A stretch of DNA of 64,000 nt from Clostridiaceae bacterium (GTDB lineage: Bacteria > Bacillota > Clostridia > Lachnospirales > Lachnospiraceae): positions 372,001-436,000 of the forward strand of contig CABIYE010000001.1 in NCBI GenBank assembly GCA_902362865.1. The letters run 5' to 3'. Both the position numbers and the translations under genes were made by a program. The notes beneath the pieces were generated by a model, which searched no databases, had not been told where the DNA came from, and saw only the letters and a program-made list of their open reading frames with translations. Position 1 is the first letter of the stretch, and each line of letters opens with the position of its first letter. Positions 31,421-38,875 of the stretch are shown one piece after another.

Positions 31421-31819
31421 ATGGAAAAATTATTTTATCCTGCAATTTTTCACAAAGCGGAAGAGGGAGGGTTTTGGATTTCCTTTCCGGATATCCCGGA
31501 ATGTTTTACAGAGGGCGAAAACATGGCGCAGGCATACGAGATGGCGGTAGAAGCACTCGGGCTTGCATTGACAAACCGGAAAGAAGAAAAGGAAGAAATC
31601 CCGGTTCCTTCAGAAGCCGATAAGATACTGGTTGATGATGGAGTGCTTGTAATTGTAGAGTTTGACATGCGGGAGTATCAGAGGAAACATAATTCGAAGG
31701 CAGTAAAGAAAACATTGAGTATTCCAGAATGGATGAACGAGGAAGCTGTTGAGATGGGAGTAAACTTCTCGCAGGTACTGCAAGAAGCTTTGATGAACAA
31801 ACTGAATGCAGGAAGGTAA
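31421..31819 (+). CDS. hicB: HicB antitoxin
   Basis: The 132-residue protein has the partial RNase H-like HicB domain (FYPAIFHKAEEGGFWISFPD, CFTEGENMAQAYEMAVEAL) and a ribbon-helix-helix-like DNA-binding end (LSIPEWMNEEAVEMGVNFSQ). RBS AGCGGAGGGATCACGT precedes ATG 31421. It binds HicA and is expected to repress the shared promoter. Confidence 0.92.
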   Translation: MEKLFYPAIFHKAEEGGFWISFPDIPECFTEGENMAQAYEMAVEALGLALTNRKEEKEEIPVPSEADKILVDDGVLVIVEFDMREYQRKHNSKAVKKTLSIPEWMNEEAVEMGVNFSQVLQEALMNKLNAGR

Positions 31820-31869
31820 GAAATAATGCAGGAGAGCTGGAGACAGCTCTCTTTTTCGTGAGGTAAACC

Positions 31870-33501
31870 ATGGTTAAGAGAATTGATTTTAGCAGGGAAA
31901 CACCCGAAAGCAGGCGTATCTACGTAAACCAGTGGGATTATGGGCTAGTCCTCCACATAACAGGGATACAGGCAAAGGAAGCGCATTTTGCCGTTGAAGG
32001 GAGCCTGGACAATGCGCTTGTAGTGCCGCTGGCAGAGGAAGGCGGAATCCTTTCGGCAAACGTCCCGGACAGGTTCCTTACGCAGGAACGGGAGATATAC
32101 GCTTATTTGTATGAAGAAACCGGGGAAGATGGGCGTACAGTGGGGAAAGTAACCATCCATGTGAAGCCCCGGGCGAAGCCGGAGGATTACATCCACACTC
32201 CGGAAGAGCTGAAAAAGTATGAAGAGCTGGAAGAAGGGATAGGCGGGATAAGGGAAGAGTTGGAAAAGCTGGGACGCAGGGGCGTTATTGCGGACTTCGT
32301 GTTTACGGAAGAGAACCTGCGCGCTGCATCCCCGGATCCGGTCTTTTACGGCGGCGTACCGTCGGACTATCTGTCGCAGGCAGCCTGTGCGAAGACGCAG
32401 AACCTTGCGCCGTATGTATTCGATGCAGAAAGCGGAGGGCTTATATTCACGAGCGACCAGAAGGCGCATTTGATAGTCAGCATAGGGAACCGGACGCTCC
32501 TGGCCGGGCTGTCAGAGTTTACGGTTTCTTATGACTGCAAAAGCACCGGGGAATTTACAAAAGCGTGGCTGTGCTATCTCTGCCCGCATGATGCTGCACA
32601 GAGCCTGGAAACCTGTGATTATATAGGGATACTGGATTATCCGGACCATGTCCAGGTAGACCGGGCGTCGCAGGCACTTCCGATGGATACCTATACGGCG
32701 CCTGACGGTACTTACGCAGGGTGGCATCACGTAGATGTGGTATTCCGTGCACACGGGACAGAGGTTTATATTAACGGCGTGTTCATGGACATCATGCACA
32801 ATCCCTTGAATCCGACCGACCTGCTGAAGAGCGGCGGTGTGTTTTATATCGGCAGGGCGAACTGGGGAAGCGGGGAGTACTACGACGGGATAATAAAGAC
32901 ATTCCGGGTATACAACCGGGCGCTGTCAGCTGCTGAGATAGCTGAGGATTATGCCGGAAGGAAAGAACGAGGGGAGGATGTGCTTACAGGGAAAAACCAA
33001 TATGGTATTTCCATATACCGTAGTGGGGAAACATACACGTATCCGACGGATGAAAACGGCGACCTCTTCTCCGGATGGTTTGAGGATGCCGCACTTACAA
33101 AGCAGCTGAAAGATTCTGGCGTTGCTGCCGGAAGGTATTATGCAAAGTTTGTGGATAAGAATGTTTTGAGGGTGAAATACCAGAGAGCTGTCTACGATAA
33201 AGAGGATGGTAGAGTTTATAATATTCGCATGTATTCAACGACGGATTCACTGAATTATTCTGGTGGCGGATTTATTATAAATAACGGAGACGAAGAACAG
33301 AAAACTTTTAGTAGGTCAGTGTTTGACTCTTACAATGGAATTACTCCGGCACAAGTTGGTGGGGAAAATGCGAAATATTTGCGTGTAGATACGCTTGAAA
33401 ATGTATCGCCCGGCACAATATTGATGGTTACTTCATACTGGGTAACAATGGATGGAACAACTGTTATGGGAACTGCAGCGACGATACAAGTTCCTCAATA
33501 A
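31870..33501 (+). CDS. Baseplate/receptor-binding protein with BppU-like and LamG domains
   Basis: Residues 1-105 are a BppU-like N-terminal domain (FSRETPESRRIYVNQWDYGL). A short coiled coil follows (EELKKYEELEEGIGGIREEL), then a LamG/concanavalin-like domain (about residues 145-370: WHHVDVVFRAHGTEVYINGV, then FRVYNRALSAAEIAEDYAG). A distinct AT-richer C-terminal part lies after about residue 430. The protein probably attaches to the baseplate and recognises surface glycan. Its place between lysis genes fits phages where host-range genes are exchanged. Confidence 0.78.
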   Translation: MVKRIDFSRETPESRRIYVNQWDYGLVLHITGIQAKEAHFAVEGSLDNALVVPLAEEGGILSANVPDRFLTQEREIYAYLYEETGEDGRTVGKVTIHVKPRAKPEDYIHTPEELKKYEELEEGIGGIREELEKLGRRGVIADFVFTEENLRAASPDPVFYGGVPSDYLSQAACAKTQNLAPYVFDAESGGLIFTSDQKAHLIVSIGNRTLLAGLSEFTVSYDCKSTGEFTKAWLCYLCPHDAAQSLETCDYIGILDYPDHVQVDRASQALPMDTYTAPDGTYAGWHHVDVVFRAHGTEVYINGVFMDIMHNPLNPTDLLKSGGVFYIGRANWGSGEYYDGIIKTFRVYNRALSAAEIAEDYAGRKERGEDVLTGKNQYGISIYRSGETYTYPTDENGDLFSGWFEDAALTKQLKDSGVAAGRYYAKFVDKNVLRVKYQRAVYDKEDGRVYNIRMYSTTDSLNYSGGGFIINNGDEEQKTFSRSVFDSYNGITPAQVGGENAKYLRVDTLENVSPGTILMVTSYWVTMDGTTVMGTAATIQVPQ

Positions 33502-33504
33502 CAA

Positions 33505-33615
33505 ATGCAGAGGTTCATAGAATGGCTGTTTAAGGTGGAGGTGAGTGGGAAATGGATACGAAGAAGCAGTCCTGTGAAGGCAAAGAAACCGGGAAAGATG
33601 CCGGAGGGCTTTTGA
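33505..33615 (+). CDS. Small phage peptide, 36 residues
   Basis: ATG 33505 lies just after the receptor-binding protein stop. The peptide reads MQRFIEWLFKVEVSGKWIRR and ends with a basic PVKAKKPGK stretch. It overlaps the next small gene in another frame. There is no clear ribosome site, so this call is weak. Confidence 0.3.
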   Translation: MQRFIEWLFKVEVSGKWIRRSSPVKAKKPGKMPEGF

Positions 33616-33698
33616 ATGTAGGGGAATATAACGGTACGGATGCCGGGGAGTTTGGCGAGCTGGAAGAGGGGAAGGATATCAATCCTGAAATTATTTAA
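33552..33698 (+). CDS. Small acidic phage protein, 48 residues
   Basis: GGTGGAGGTGAGTGGGA precedes ATG 33552. The product, MDTKKQSCEGKETGKDAGGL at the start and ending EEGKDINPEII, is hydrophilic with no membrane segment. Similar short proteins precede the endolysin in related prophages. No function is known. Confidence 0.5.
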   Translation: MDTKKQSCEGKETGKDAGGLLNVGEYNGTDAGEFGELEEGKDINPEII

Positions 33699-33824
33699 GA
33701 AAATCAATATAAGCCGTTGTGACGTCGCAATAGGGTGCAAATAGGAATAGAATGGAGTACGCTGCTATTTTGGCAGCGGCTTCTTAAGGTATGCTGTGTT
33801 TTCGCAGCGGAAAGGAGAAAGAGT

Positions 33825-34787
33825 ATGGCACATTTATTTTTTATAGCAGGACACGGAGCAGGTGACCCCGGGGCAATGGGGAACGGATACCAGGAAGCAG
33901 AGCGGGTACGCGCGCTGGCTGGGAGAGTTAAGGCGTTGGGAGGCAACAACGTAACCATTGCGGACACTTCCCGGAATTGGTACGCGGACAAGGGAATAAA
34001 TACGCTTGTAATTCCAGACGGTTATGCAATCCTGGAAGCGCACATGGACAGCGGTGCCGCATCCGCCAAAGGAGGGCACGTAATCATTAAGGCGGGACTT
34101 GAGCCGGATAATTACGATAACGCCCTGGCAAGATTCCTGGCAGGGATCCTTCCGGGAAGAGCGAATACCATCGTGGGGAGAAGTGACCTCGCCAATCCGA
34201 ACAGGGCGGCAGCCAGAGGGTTTAATTACCGCTTGGTAGAATTTGGCTTTATCTCCAATGCTGGAGATGTAAACATCTTTAACAGCCGGATGGACGATAT
34301 TGCAAGGGGCGTACTGGCAGCATTTGGCATTCCGGCAGCCGGAGCGCAGGAGCAGCAGACATCGGAAGTACCGCAGATTATCAACGCCACCATCCAGGAC
34401 AATACAGGAGCCAACAACATGCGCCTGTTTATAGAGGATGCGGAGGACGGACACTGCCGGATCCGGAACAAGGAAGGGTATTACCTTACGGCTGCGGGAA
34501 GCATGGCAAATGTGAATGTGGACTTCCGTGCCTTCGACTGTGGGGCGTATTCCCAGTGGAACCTTATTAAGAAAGAGTATAAGAACGCCGTGTACCACAT
34601 GTTGCAGTCCGCGGCAAACGGGGAGCTGTTCCTGTCGGCGGAGAAGAACGGTGTCGGCAGTAGTAACTTAAAACTTTACACCGACTTGCACAACCAGCAG
34701 CAGAAGTTCTACGTTAGGGAAGAGTCGGATGGAGCGACGCTGCTGATCCATGCGTACACCGGGAAGTGCGTGGCGGCGAAGGAGTAA
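33825..34787 (+). CDS. Endolysin: N-acetylmuramoyl-L-alanine amidase with a ricin-like end
   Basis: ATG 33825 follows GAAAGGAGAAAGAGT. The Amidase_3-like catalytic domain covers residues 1-170: FFIAGHGAGDPGAMG with the first zinc His, AHMDSGAA with another ligand and the catalytic Glu in RLVEFGFISN. The C-terminal ~140 residues (CRIRNKEGYYLTAAGSMANV, then HAYTGKCVAAKE) look like a ricin-type beta-trefoil, probably for glycan binding. It is the last phage gene before attR and cuts the cell wall at lysis. Confidence 0.9.
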   Translation: MAHLFFIAGHGAGDPGAMGNGYQEAERVRALAGRVKALGGNNVTIADTSRNWYADKGINTLVIPDGYAILEAHMDSGAASAKGGHVIIKAGLEPDNYDNALARFLAGILPGRANTIVGRSDLANPNRAAARGFNYRLVEFGFISNAGDVNIFNSRMDDIARGVLAAFGIPAAGAQEQQTSEVPQIINATIQDNTGANNMRLFIEDAEDGHCRIRNKEGYYLTAAGSMANVNVDFRAFDCGAYSQWNLIKKEYKNAVYHMLQSAANGELFLSAEKNGVGSSNLKLYTDLHNQQQKFYVREESDGATLLIHAYTGKCVAAKE

Positions 34788-34822
34788 AAAGAGTTTCTAC
34801 CTATTAAATATAGTTCATTTCT

Positions 34823-34842
34823 AACAATTACGGGCGGAAGAA
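34823..34842. other. attR: phage arm plus crossover core
   Basis: AACAATTACGGGCGGA (34823-34838) is the inverted partner of 1097-1112. The shared core CGGAAGAA is at 34835-34842. To the right cotJC resumes with CTGGCGCATATGG. Combining this arm with the one at attL rebuilds attP as two perfect 16-bp arms around AGAA, with GA as the central dinucleotide. Confidence 0.92.
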
Positions 34843-35259
34843 CTGGCGCATATGGAAATGATCTGCGCAATTGTTCATCAGCTTACAAGGAATCTGACGC
34901 CGGAAGAGCTGGAATGCTCCGGTTTTGACAAATATTATGTGGATCATACCCTTGCCCTCTGGCCGCAGGCCGCAAGTGGGGCACCGTGGACCGCAACTTA
35001 TTTCCAATCTAAGGGAGATCCGATCACAGATCTTCATGAAGATATGGCCGCAGAGCAGAAAGCCCGCACGACTTATGATAATATTCTGCGGCTTGTGAAA
35101 GATCCGGAAATCTGCGACCCGATTCGTTTCCTGCGGGAGAGGGAAATTGTTCACTATCAAAGATTCGGTGAAAGCTTAAGAATCGTACAGGATAAATTAG
35201 ATAGTAACAATTTCTACGCAATCAATCCGGAGTTTGATATTCGCAGATCCTGCAAATAA
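34843..35259 (+). CDS. cotJC: CotJC C-terminal half, displaced by the prophage
   Basis: The frame continues exactly from E65 of the N-terminal half: LAHMEMICAIVHQLTRNLTP, with H68 as the next expected metal ligand, then EDMAAEQKARTTYDNILRL and REREIVHYQRFGESL with the distal Glu and His. It ends RRSCK. This is 138 residues of Mn-catalase-like protein in the ferritin fold. In the lysogen it has no ribosome site (first ATG at 34852) and is probably not translated. After excision it forms a full CotJC of 203 residues with 902-1096. Confidence 0.93.
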   Translation: MAHMEMICAIVHQLTRNLTPEELECSGFDKYYVDHTLALWPQAASGAPWTATYFQSKGDPITDLHEDMAAEQKARTTYDNILRLVKDPEICDPIRFLREREIVHYQRFGESLRIVQDKLDSNNFYAINPEFDIRRSCK

Positions 35260-35272
35260 GAACAAGTAGAAT

Positions 35273-35343
35273 GCTGCCTTCGAGTAAAATTGTGTATCGG
35301 TTCAGCCATATACAAAAATATTTATTTGAAGGCAGCGTTTTCT
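35273..35343 (+). terminator. Terminator of the cotJ operon, with a long inserted loop
   Basis: GCTGCCTTC (35273-35281) pairs perfectly with GAAGGCAGC (35328-35336), followed by GTTTTCTT. The approximately 46-nt loop contains GTATCGGTTCAGCCATATAC, which resembles the inverted-repeat end found near 58907. Confidence 0.7.
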
Positions 35344-35371
35344 TGACTATTTGTGAGAGCGGTGCTACAAT
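35343..35371 (+). promoter_or_regulatory. thiC: Promoter of the thiC leader
   Basis: TTGACT (35343-35348), 17 bp, TACAAT (35366-35371), placed directly before the TPP aptamer and partly within the tail of the cotJ terminator. Confidence 0.8.
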
Positions 35372-35384
35372 AAAGGAAGTTCAG

Positions 35385-35480
35385 AAGACGGGGAGCTTGT
35401 GTAAGCAGGCTGAGAGTAAGCTGTATTGCTTTGACCCATAACCTGATTTGGATAATGCCAACGTAGGGAACACATAGTTT
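35385..35480 (+). ncRNA. TPP (THI-element) riboswitch
   Basis: The conserved THI blocks are present in order: GGGGAGCTTGTG, then GGCTGAGAGTAAGCTG, GACCCATAACCTGATTTGGA and AATGCCAACGTAGGGAA. An intrinsic terminator follows. Thiamine pyrophosphate would lower transcription of thiC. Confidence 0.95.
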
Positions 35481-35489
35481 TAGTAGTTA

Positions 35490-35518
35490 CGATATGCGCT
35501 TGGCATATCGTTTTTTTT
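35490..35518 (+). terminator. Riboswitch-controlled terminator
   Basis: CGATATGC-GCTTG-GCATATCG forms an 8-bp stem followed by eight T. It is the likely expression platform of the TPP riboswitch. Confidence 0.85.
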
Positions 35519-35520
35519 GT

Positions 35521-35553
35521 GTGATATAGGAAATCTTTGGATTCCCATATCAC
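35521..35553. repeat. Imperfect palindrome, GATATAGGAAAT family
   Basis: GTGATATAGGAAATC (35521-35535) and GATTCCCATATCAC (35540-35553) pair with one gap. The sequence is related to the perfect palindrome at 37358-37401. Confidence 0.6.
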
Positions 35554-35824
35554 AAGCCCCTCGTGAGTGAGGGGAGTGGGGAGCTGAGGTGGGCTTTTCC
35601 ACTTTGTTGCGATAGATTGGGGGCACCACTTTCTGTCGCGTTATAAAATTAATGATACGCTTGATTTGGCTTCATTAATATCGCCGGAAGGGTTTCTGGT
35701 GAAGGTACCGGCTTTTGATAAAAGAAGGGCGTTTTCTGCCTGATTCTGTCTGTGTCCGGTATTTCGCATGCATTATCCAGTATTTTATATATTATTTTGG
35801 CGGGAAGCCGGGAGGAAGGAAAAA
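35554..35824 (+). other. Long thiC leader between riboswitch terminator and start codon
   Basis: About 270 bp without an open frame of note. It has a hairpin CCCCTC-GTGA-GTGAGGGG near 35557-35575 and otherwise no recognised element. The RBS GGGAGGAAGG lies just before the thiC start. Confidence 0.6.
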
Positions 35825-37135
35825 ATGTCTGATTATACTACACAAATGAATGCTGCACGTCAGGGAATTATTACCCCGCAGATGGAGATCGTGGCAGAGA
35901 AAGAACACATGGATCCGAAAGAGCTTCGAGAATTGATTGCAAAAGGAGAGGTGATTATTCCTTGTAATAAGAAACACAAATCCTTGGATCCAAGCGGAGT
36001 GGGAGCGAAGCTGACTACAAAAATCAATGTTAATCTGGGGGTATCCCGTGACTGGAAGGATGTGGACATGGAATATGAGAAGGTAAGGGCCGCCGTGGAG
36101 ATGGGAGCGGAAGCTATTATGGATCTGAGTTCCTATGGCGATACCAGAACCTTCCGACGAAAATTGACAGAAGAATGTCCGGCAATGATCGGTACGGTTC
36201 CGATTTATGACGCGGTTGTATATTATCATAAAGCGTTGGGCAAGATTACGGCTAGGGAATGGCTGGATATTGTCAGAATGCATGCAGAAGACGGTGTGGA
36301 TTTTATGACGATTCACTGTGGGATGAACCGGGCTACGGCAAAGCGGTTTAAGCAGAATAAACGGTTGATGAATATTGTTTCAAGAGGCGGGTCTATTATG
36401 TTTGCATGGATGGAGATGACGGGAGAAGAGAATCCGTTTTATGAATATTATGATGAAATCTTAGATATCTGCCGTGAATATGATATTACCATGAGTCTGG
36501 GTGATGCCTGCCGTCCGGGATGTATTGCTGACGCTACGGATACGGCTCAGATTGAGGAATTGATTACGCTTGGTGAACTTACGAAGCGCGCGTGGGAGAA
36601 GGATGTCCAGGTTATGATTGAGGGGCCGGGACACATGCCGATGAATCAGATTGCGGCGAATATGGAGATTCAGAAGACTCTGTGCCATGGAGCGCCGTTC
36701 TATGTGCTGGGACCTTTGGTTACGGATGTGGCTCCTGGATATGACCATATTACTTCTGCAATCGGAGGAGCGATCGCCGCGTCTGCGGGAGCTGCGTTCT
36801 TATGTTATGTTACGCCGGCAGAGCATCTGCGGCTGCCAAATGCGGACGATGTGAAAGAAGGAATTATTGCGGCGAAGATTGCGGCTCATGCGGCTGATAT
36901 TGCGAAGGGGGTCCCGGGAGCAGCGGACTGGGATTACAAAATGAGTGAGGCAAGAAAGCGCCTGGATTGGGAAGCGATGTTTGATTTGAGTATGGATCCG
37001 GAGAAAGCGCGCCGCTACCGTGCAGAGGCAAAGCCGGAGAAAGAGGATACCTGCAGTATGTGTGGAAATTTCTGTGCAGTGAAAAACACGAACCGGATTC
37101 TGGACGGTGAGATTGTAAGTATTTTTGATGAATAA
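35825..37135 (+). CDS. thiC: Phosphomethylpyrimidine synthase ThiC
   Basis: The 436-residue protein turns aminoimidazole ribotide into hydroxymethylpyrimidine phosphate in thiamine synthesis, by radical-SAM chemistry. Motifs seen are [71 protein letters not shown] and the C-terminal [4Fe-4S] motif [14 protein letters not shown] 35825 is preceded by GGGAGGAAGGAAAA. It stands alone after the TPP riboswitch and ends at a strong hairpin. Confidence 0.97.
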   Translation: MSDYTTQMNAARQGIITPQMEIVAEKEHMDPKELRELIAKGEVIIPCNKKHKSLDPSGVGAKLTTKINVNLGVSRDWKDVDMEYEKVRAAVEMGAEAIMDLSSYGDTRTFRRKLTEECPAMIGTVPIYDAVVYYHKALGKITAREWLDIVRMHAEDGVDFMTIHCGMNRATAKRFKQNKRLMNIVSRGGSIMFAWMEMTGEENPFYEYYDEILDICREYDITMSLGDACRPGCIADATDTAQIEELITLGELTKRAWEKDVQVMIEGPGHMPMNQIAANMEIQKTLCHGAPFYVLGPLVTDVAPGYDHITSAIGGAIAASAGAAFLCYVTPAEHLRLPNADDVKEGIIAAKIAAHAADIAKGVPGAADWDYKMSEARKRLDWEAMFDLSMDPEKARRYRAEAKPEKEDTCSMCGNFCAVKNTNRILDGEIVSIFDE

Positions 37136-37144
37136 AAGACAAGA

Positions 37145-37175
37145 TTTTAGATTGCGCATAAAGCGCAATCTAAAA
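37145..37175 (+). terminator. Terminator after thiC
   Basis: TTTTAGATTGCGC and GCGCAATCTAAAA form a perfect 13-bp stem around ATAAA. It can act in both directions. Confidence 0.85.
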
Positions 37176-37270
37176 ATGAGAAGCGGTGCTTTAAGATGTT
37201 TTATGAAATCCTGATAAAGCTATTGAATTTTTTGCGAAAAAATGATACATTTATTTCGTTCAATGATTTT

Positions 37271-37355
37271 GCAGCAGTGGTCGAGCGGCTGATGGCATCT
37301 GCCTCGAAAGCAGAAGAGCCGAAAGGCTCCGGGGGTTCAAATCCCTCCTGCTGCG
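37271..37355 (+). tRNA. tRNA-Ser (anticodon CGA)
   Basis: Acceptor arms GCAGCAG (37271-37277) and CTGCTGC (37348-37354) pair over 7 bp, with discriminator G. The anticodon stem-loop CTGCCTCGAAAGCAG has anticodon CGA. There is a long variable arm (AGAGCCGAAAGGCTC), as expected for a class II tRNA, and a T arm GGGGGTTCAAATCCCTC. CCA is not encoded. A T run and palindrome follow. Confidence 0.93.
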
Positions 37356-37357
37356 TT

Positions 37358-37401
37358 TTTTATGATATAGGAAATTCTTTCGAATTTCCTATATCATAAA
37401 A
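37358..37401. repeat. Perfect 20-bp palindrome, GATATAGGAAAT family
   Basis: Two perfect 20-bp arms (left TTTTATGATATAGGAAATTC) flank TTTC. It may serve as a bidirectional terminator for the tRNA, or be a copy of a dispersed palindromic repeat; a degenerate relative is at 35521-35553. Confidence 0.8.
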
Positions 37402-37421
37402 CGGGATATAGAGAGTTCGAC

Positions 37422-37442
37422 GCGGACTTGTCCGCTTTTTTA
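37422..37442 (+). terminator. Short terminator hairpin
   Basis: GCGGA-CTTG-TCCGC followed by seven T. Confidence 0.7.
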
Positions 37443-37484
37443 TTACACACAGGAAAAGTTTCCCGGCATTTCCTGTGTGTAATA
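37441..37484. repeat. Perfect 16-bp palindrome before the SEDS gene
   Basis: TATTACACACAGGAAA and TTTCCTGTGTGTAATA flank a 12-nt loop. It resembles the 37358 palindrome in its AGGAAA core and lies 30 bp before the SEDS gene. Confidence 0.75.
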
Positions 37485-37515
37485 GAGTTTTTAGGGTGAA
37501 ATGGGATGATGGAAG

Positions 37516-38712
37516 ATGGATAATATAACACAGATGCCGAAGGACAGCAGTAAATTGAAACGGACTGGCAGAGAGAAGACGAAAAAGACGATCAGGTATT
37601 TTGATTACAGCCTTCTGGCTGTGCTTATTTTTCTTATGTGTTTTGGACTTGTTATGTTATATAGTGCCAGTGCATATAGCTCCATGGTTAAGTATGGAGA
37701 TAGTATGCATTTTTTTAAACGGCAGGCTCTTTTCTGCGCGGTCGGTCTGGTAATTATGTACGTTGTTTCGAGAATTGATTATCATATTTATGCGAAGTAT
37801 GCGAAATATATCTATGGGCTTGCGATTTTTATGATGGCGTTAGTTCAGACACCTCTTGGAATTGAGGTTAATGGGGCAAGACGGTGGCTGAAGCTTCCTT
37901 TTGACCAGCAGCTTCAGCCGTCGGAGATTGCTAAAATAGCAGCAATTTTATTGATTCCGGTAATTGTCTGTAAGATGGGAAAGGAAATAAACTCTTTGCG
38001 GGGAGTTGTCCGGGTGTTGAGCTGGGGAGGTGTTCTGGCCGGATGTGTCTATTTCCTGACTGACAATCTGAGTACGGCAATTATTGTATTTGGTATTTCC
38101 TGTGTGATCGTATTTGTTGTCCATCCCAGGACGGCTCCTTTTATCGGGATAGTTACTGTCGGCTTTGCATTGCTGATGGCAGGAGTGAAGATTCTGGGAA
38201 GTATGATACAGACGAGCGATCTGGGCGATAATTTCCGGTTAAGAAGAATTATTGTGTGGCTGGCTCCGGAAAAGCATGCTTCTGATTGGGGATATCAAGT
38301 TATGCAGGGGCTGTATGCGATTGGCTCAGGAGGCTTTTTTGGAAAAGGACTTGGCAGCAGTGTGCAGAAGACGGTTATTCCGGAGGTTCAAAATGATATG
38401 ATTCTGTCTGTCATATGCGAAGAACTTGGAGTCTTCGGTGCAATTATGGTTTTGATGCTGTTTGGGCTGTTGCTTTACCGGCTTCTGTTCATATCTCAGA
38501 ATGCGCCTGATATCTATGGTTCGTTAATCGTAGCGGGAATATTTGCTCATATTGCGCTTCAGGTTATTTTAAATGTGGCGGTTGTACTTAATCTGATCCC
38601 CACGACCGGAATTACCCTGCCGTTCATCAGTTATGGCGGAACATCCATTCTGTTTTTGATGATAGAGATGGGACTTGCGCTGGGAGTTTCCAACAGAATT
38701 AAATTAGATTAA
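37516..38712 (+). CDS. SEDS-family peptidoglycan polymerase (FtsW/RodA/SpoVE)
   Basis: The 398-residue protein has about ten membrane segments and the SEDS motifs LVMLYSASAYSS, NGARRWLKLP, QPSEIAKIA, YQVMQGLYAIGSGGFFGKGL and LPFISYGGTS. The catalytic Asp is in the region VQNDMILSVICEELG. Such enzymes polymerise lipid II glycan chains together with a class B PBP. It is outside the dcw cluster, and a second SEDS gene is at 48486. The RodA, FtsW or SpoVE role cannot be separated by sequence alone. Confidence 0.9.
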   Translation: MDNITQMPKDSSKLKRTGREKTKKTIRYFDYSLLAVLIFLMCFGLVMLYSASAYSSMVKYGDSMHFFKRQALFCAVGLVIMYVVSRIDYHIYAKYAKYIYGLAIFMMALVQTPLGIEVNGARRWLKLPFDQQLQPSEIAKIAAILLIPVIVCKMGKEINSLRGVVRVLSWGGVLAGCVYFLTDNLSTAIIVFGISCVIVFVVHPRTAPFIGIVTVGFALLMAGVKILGSMIQTSDLGDNFRLRRIIVWLAPEKHASDWGYQVMQGLYAIGSGGFFGKGLGSSVQKTVIPEVQNDMILSVICEELGVFGAIMVLMLFGLLLYRLLFISQNAPDIYGSLIVAGIFAHIALQVILNVAVVLNLIPTTGITLPFISYGGTSILFLMIEMGLALGVSNRIKLD

Positions 38713-38875
38713 AGAATTAGGGAATCATACCGATAAAACCTCTTTTCAATCCATAGAAAATGTGCTATTATTTAAGAAATGGTTTTTAATACTACATATA
38801 ATAGAAATAAAAAACATACATTATGGCTGCTCCTGCAAAGCTGTGGAGGACAGGGGTGTATGTGGGAGGATTGAA

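Larger units (their letters stand above)
1097..34842. mobile_element. Siphovirus-type prophage of about 33.7 kb integrated in cotJC
   Basis: The element runs from the base after the core in attL to the end of the core in attR (33,746 bp). It has a complete modular order: serine integrase, lysogeny control, early genes, replication and DNA modification, packaging, head, tail, lysis. Both ends fall precisely inside cotJC, whose two halves remain in frame. Signs of decay are limited: a nonsense codon in dam (10155), a methyltransferase remnant (12622-12735) and no recognised small terminase. The structural genes all look intact. Base composition is mosaic, with an AT-rich block at roughly 15.8-26.3 kb. 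Confidence 0.95.

Noticed and set aside
34852..35259. The cotJC 3' part as a separate small gene from ATG 34852
   Set aside because: No ribosome site, and the frame extends back through the att core to match the missing half of CotJC exactly.
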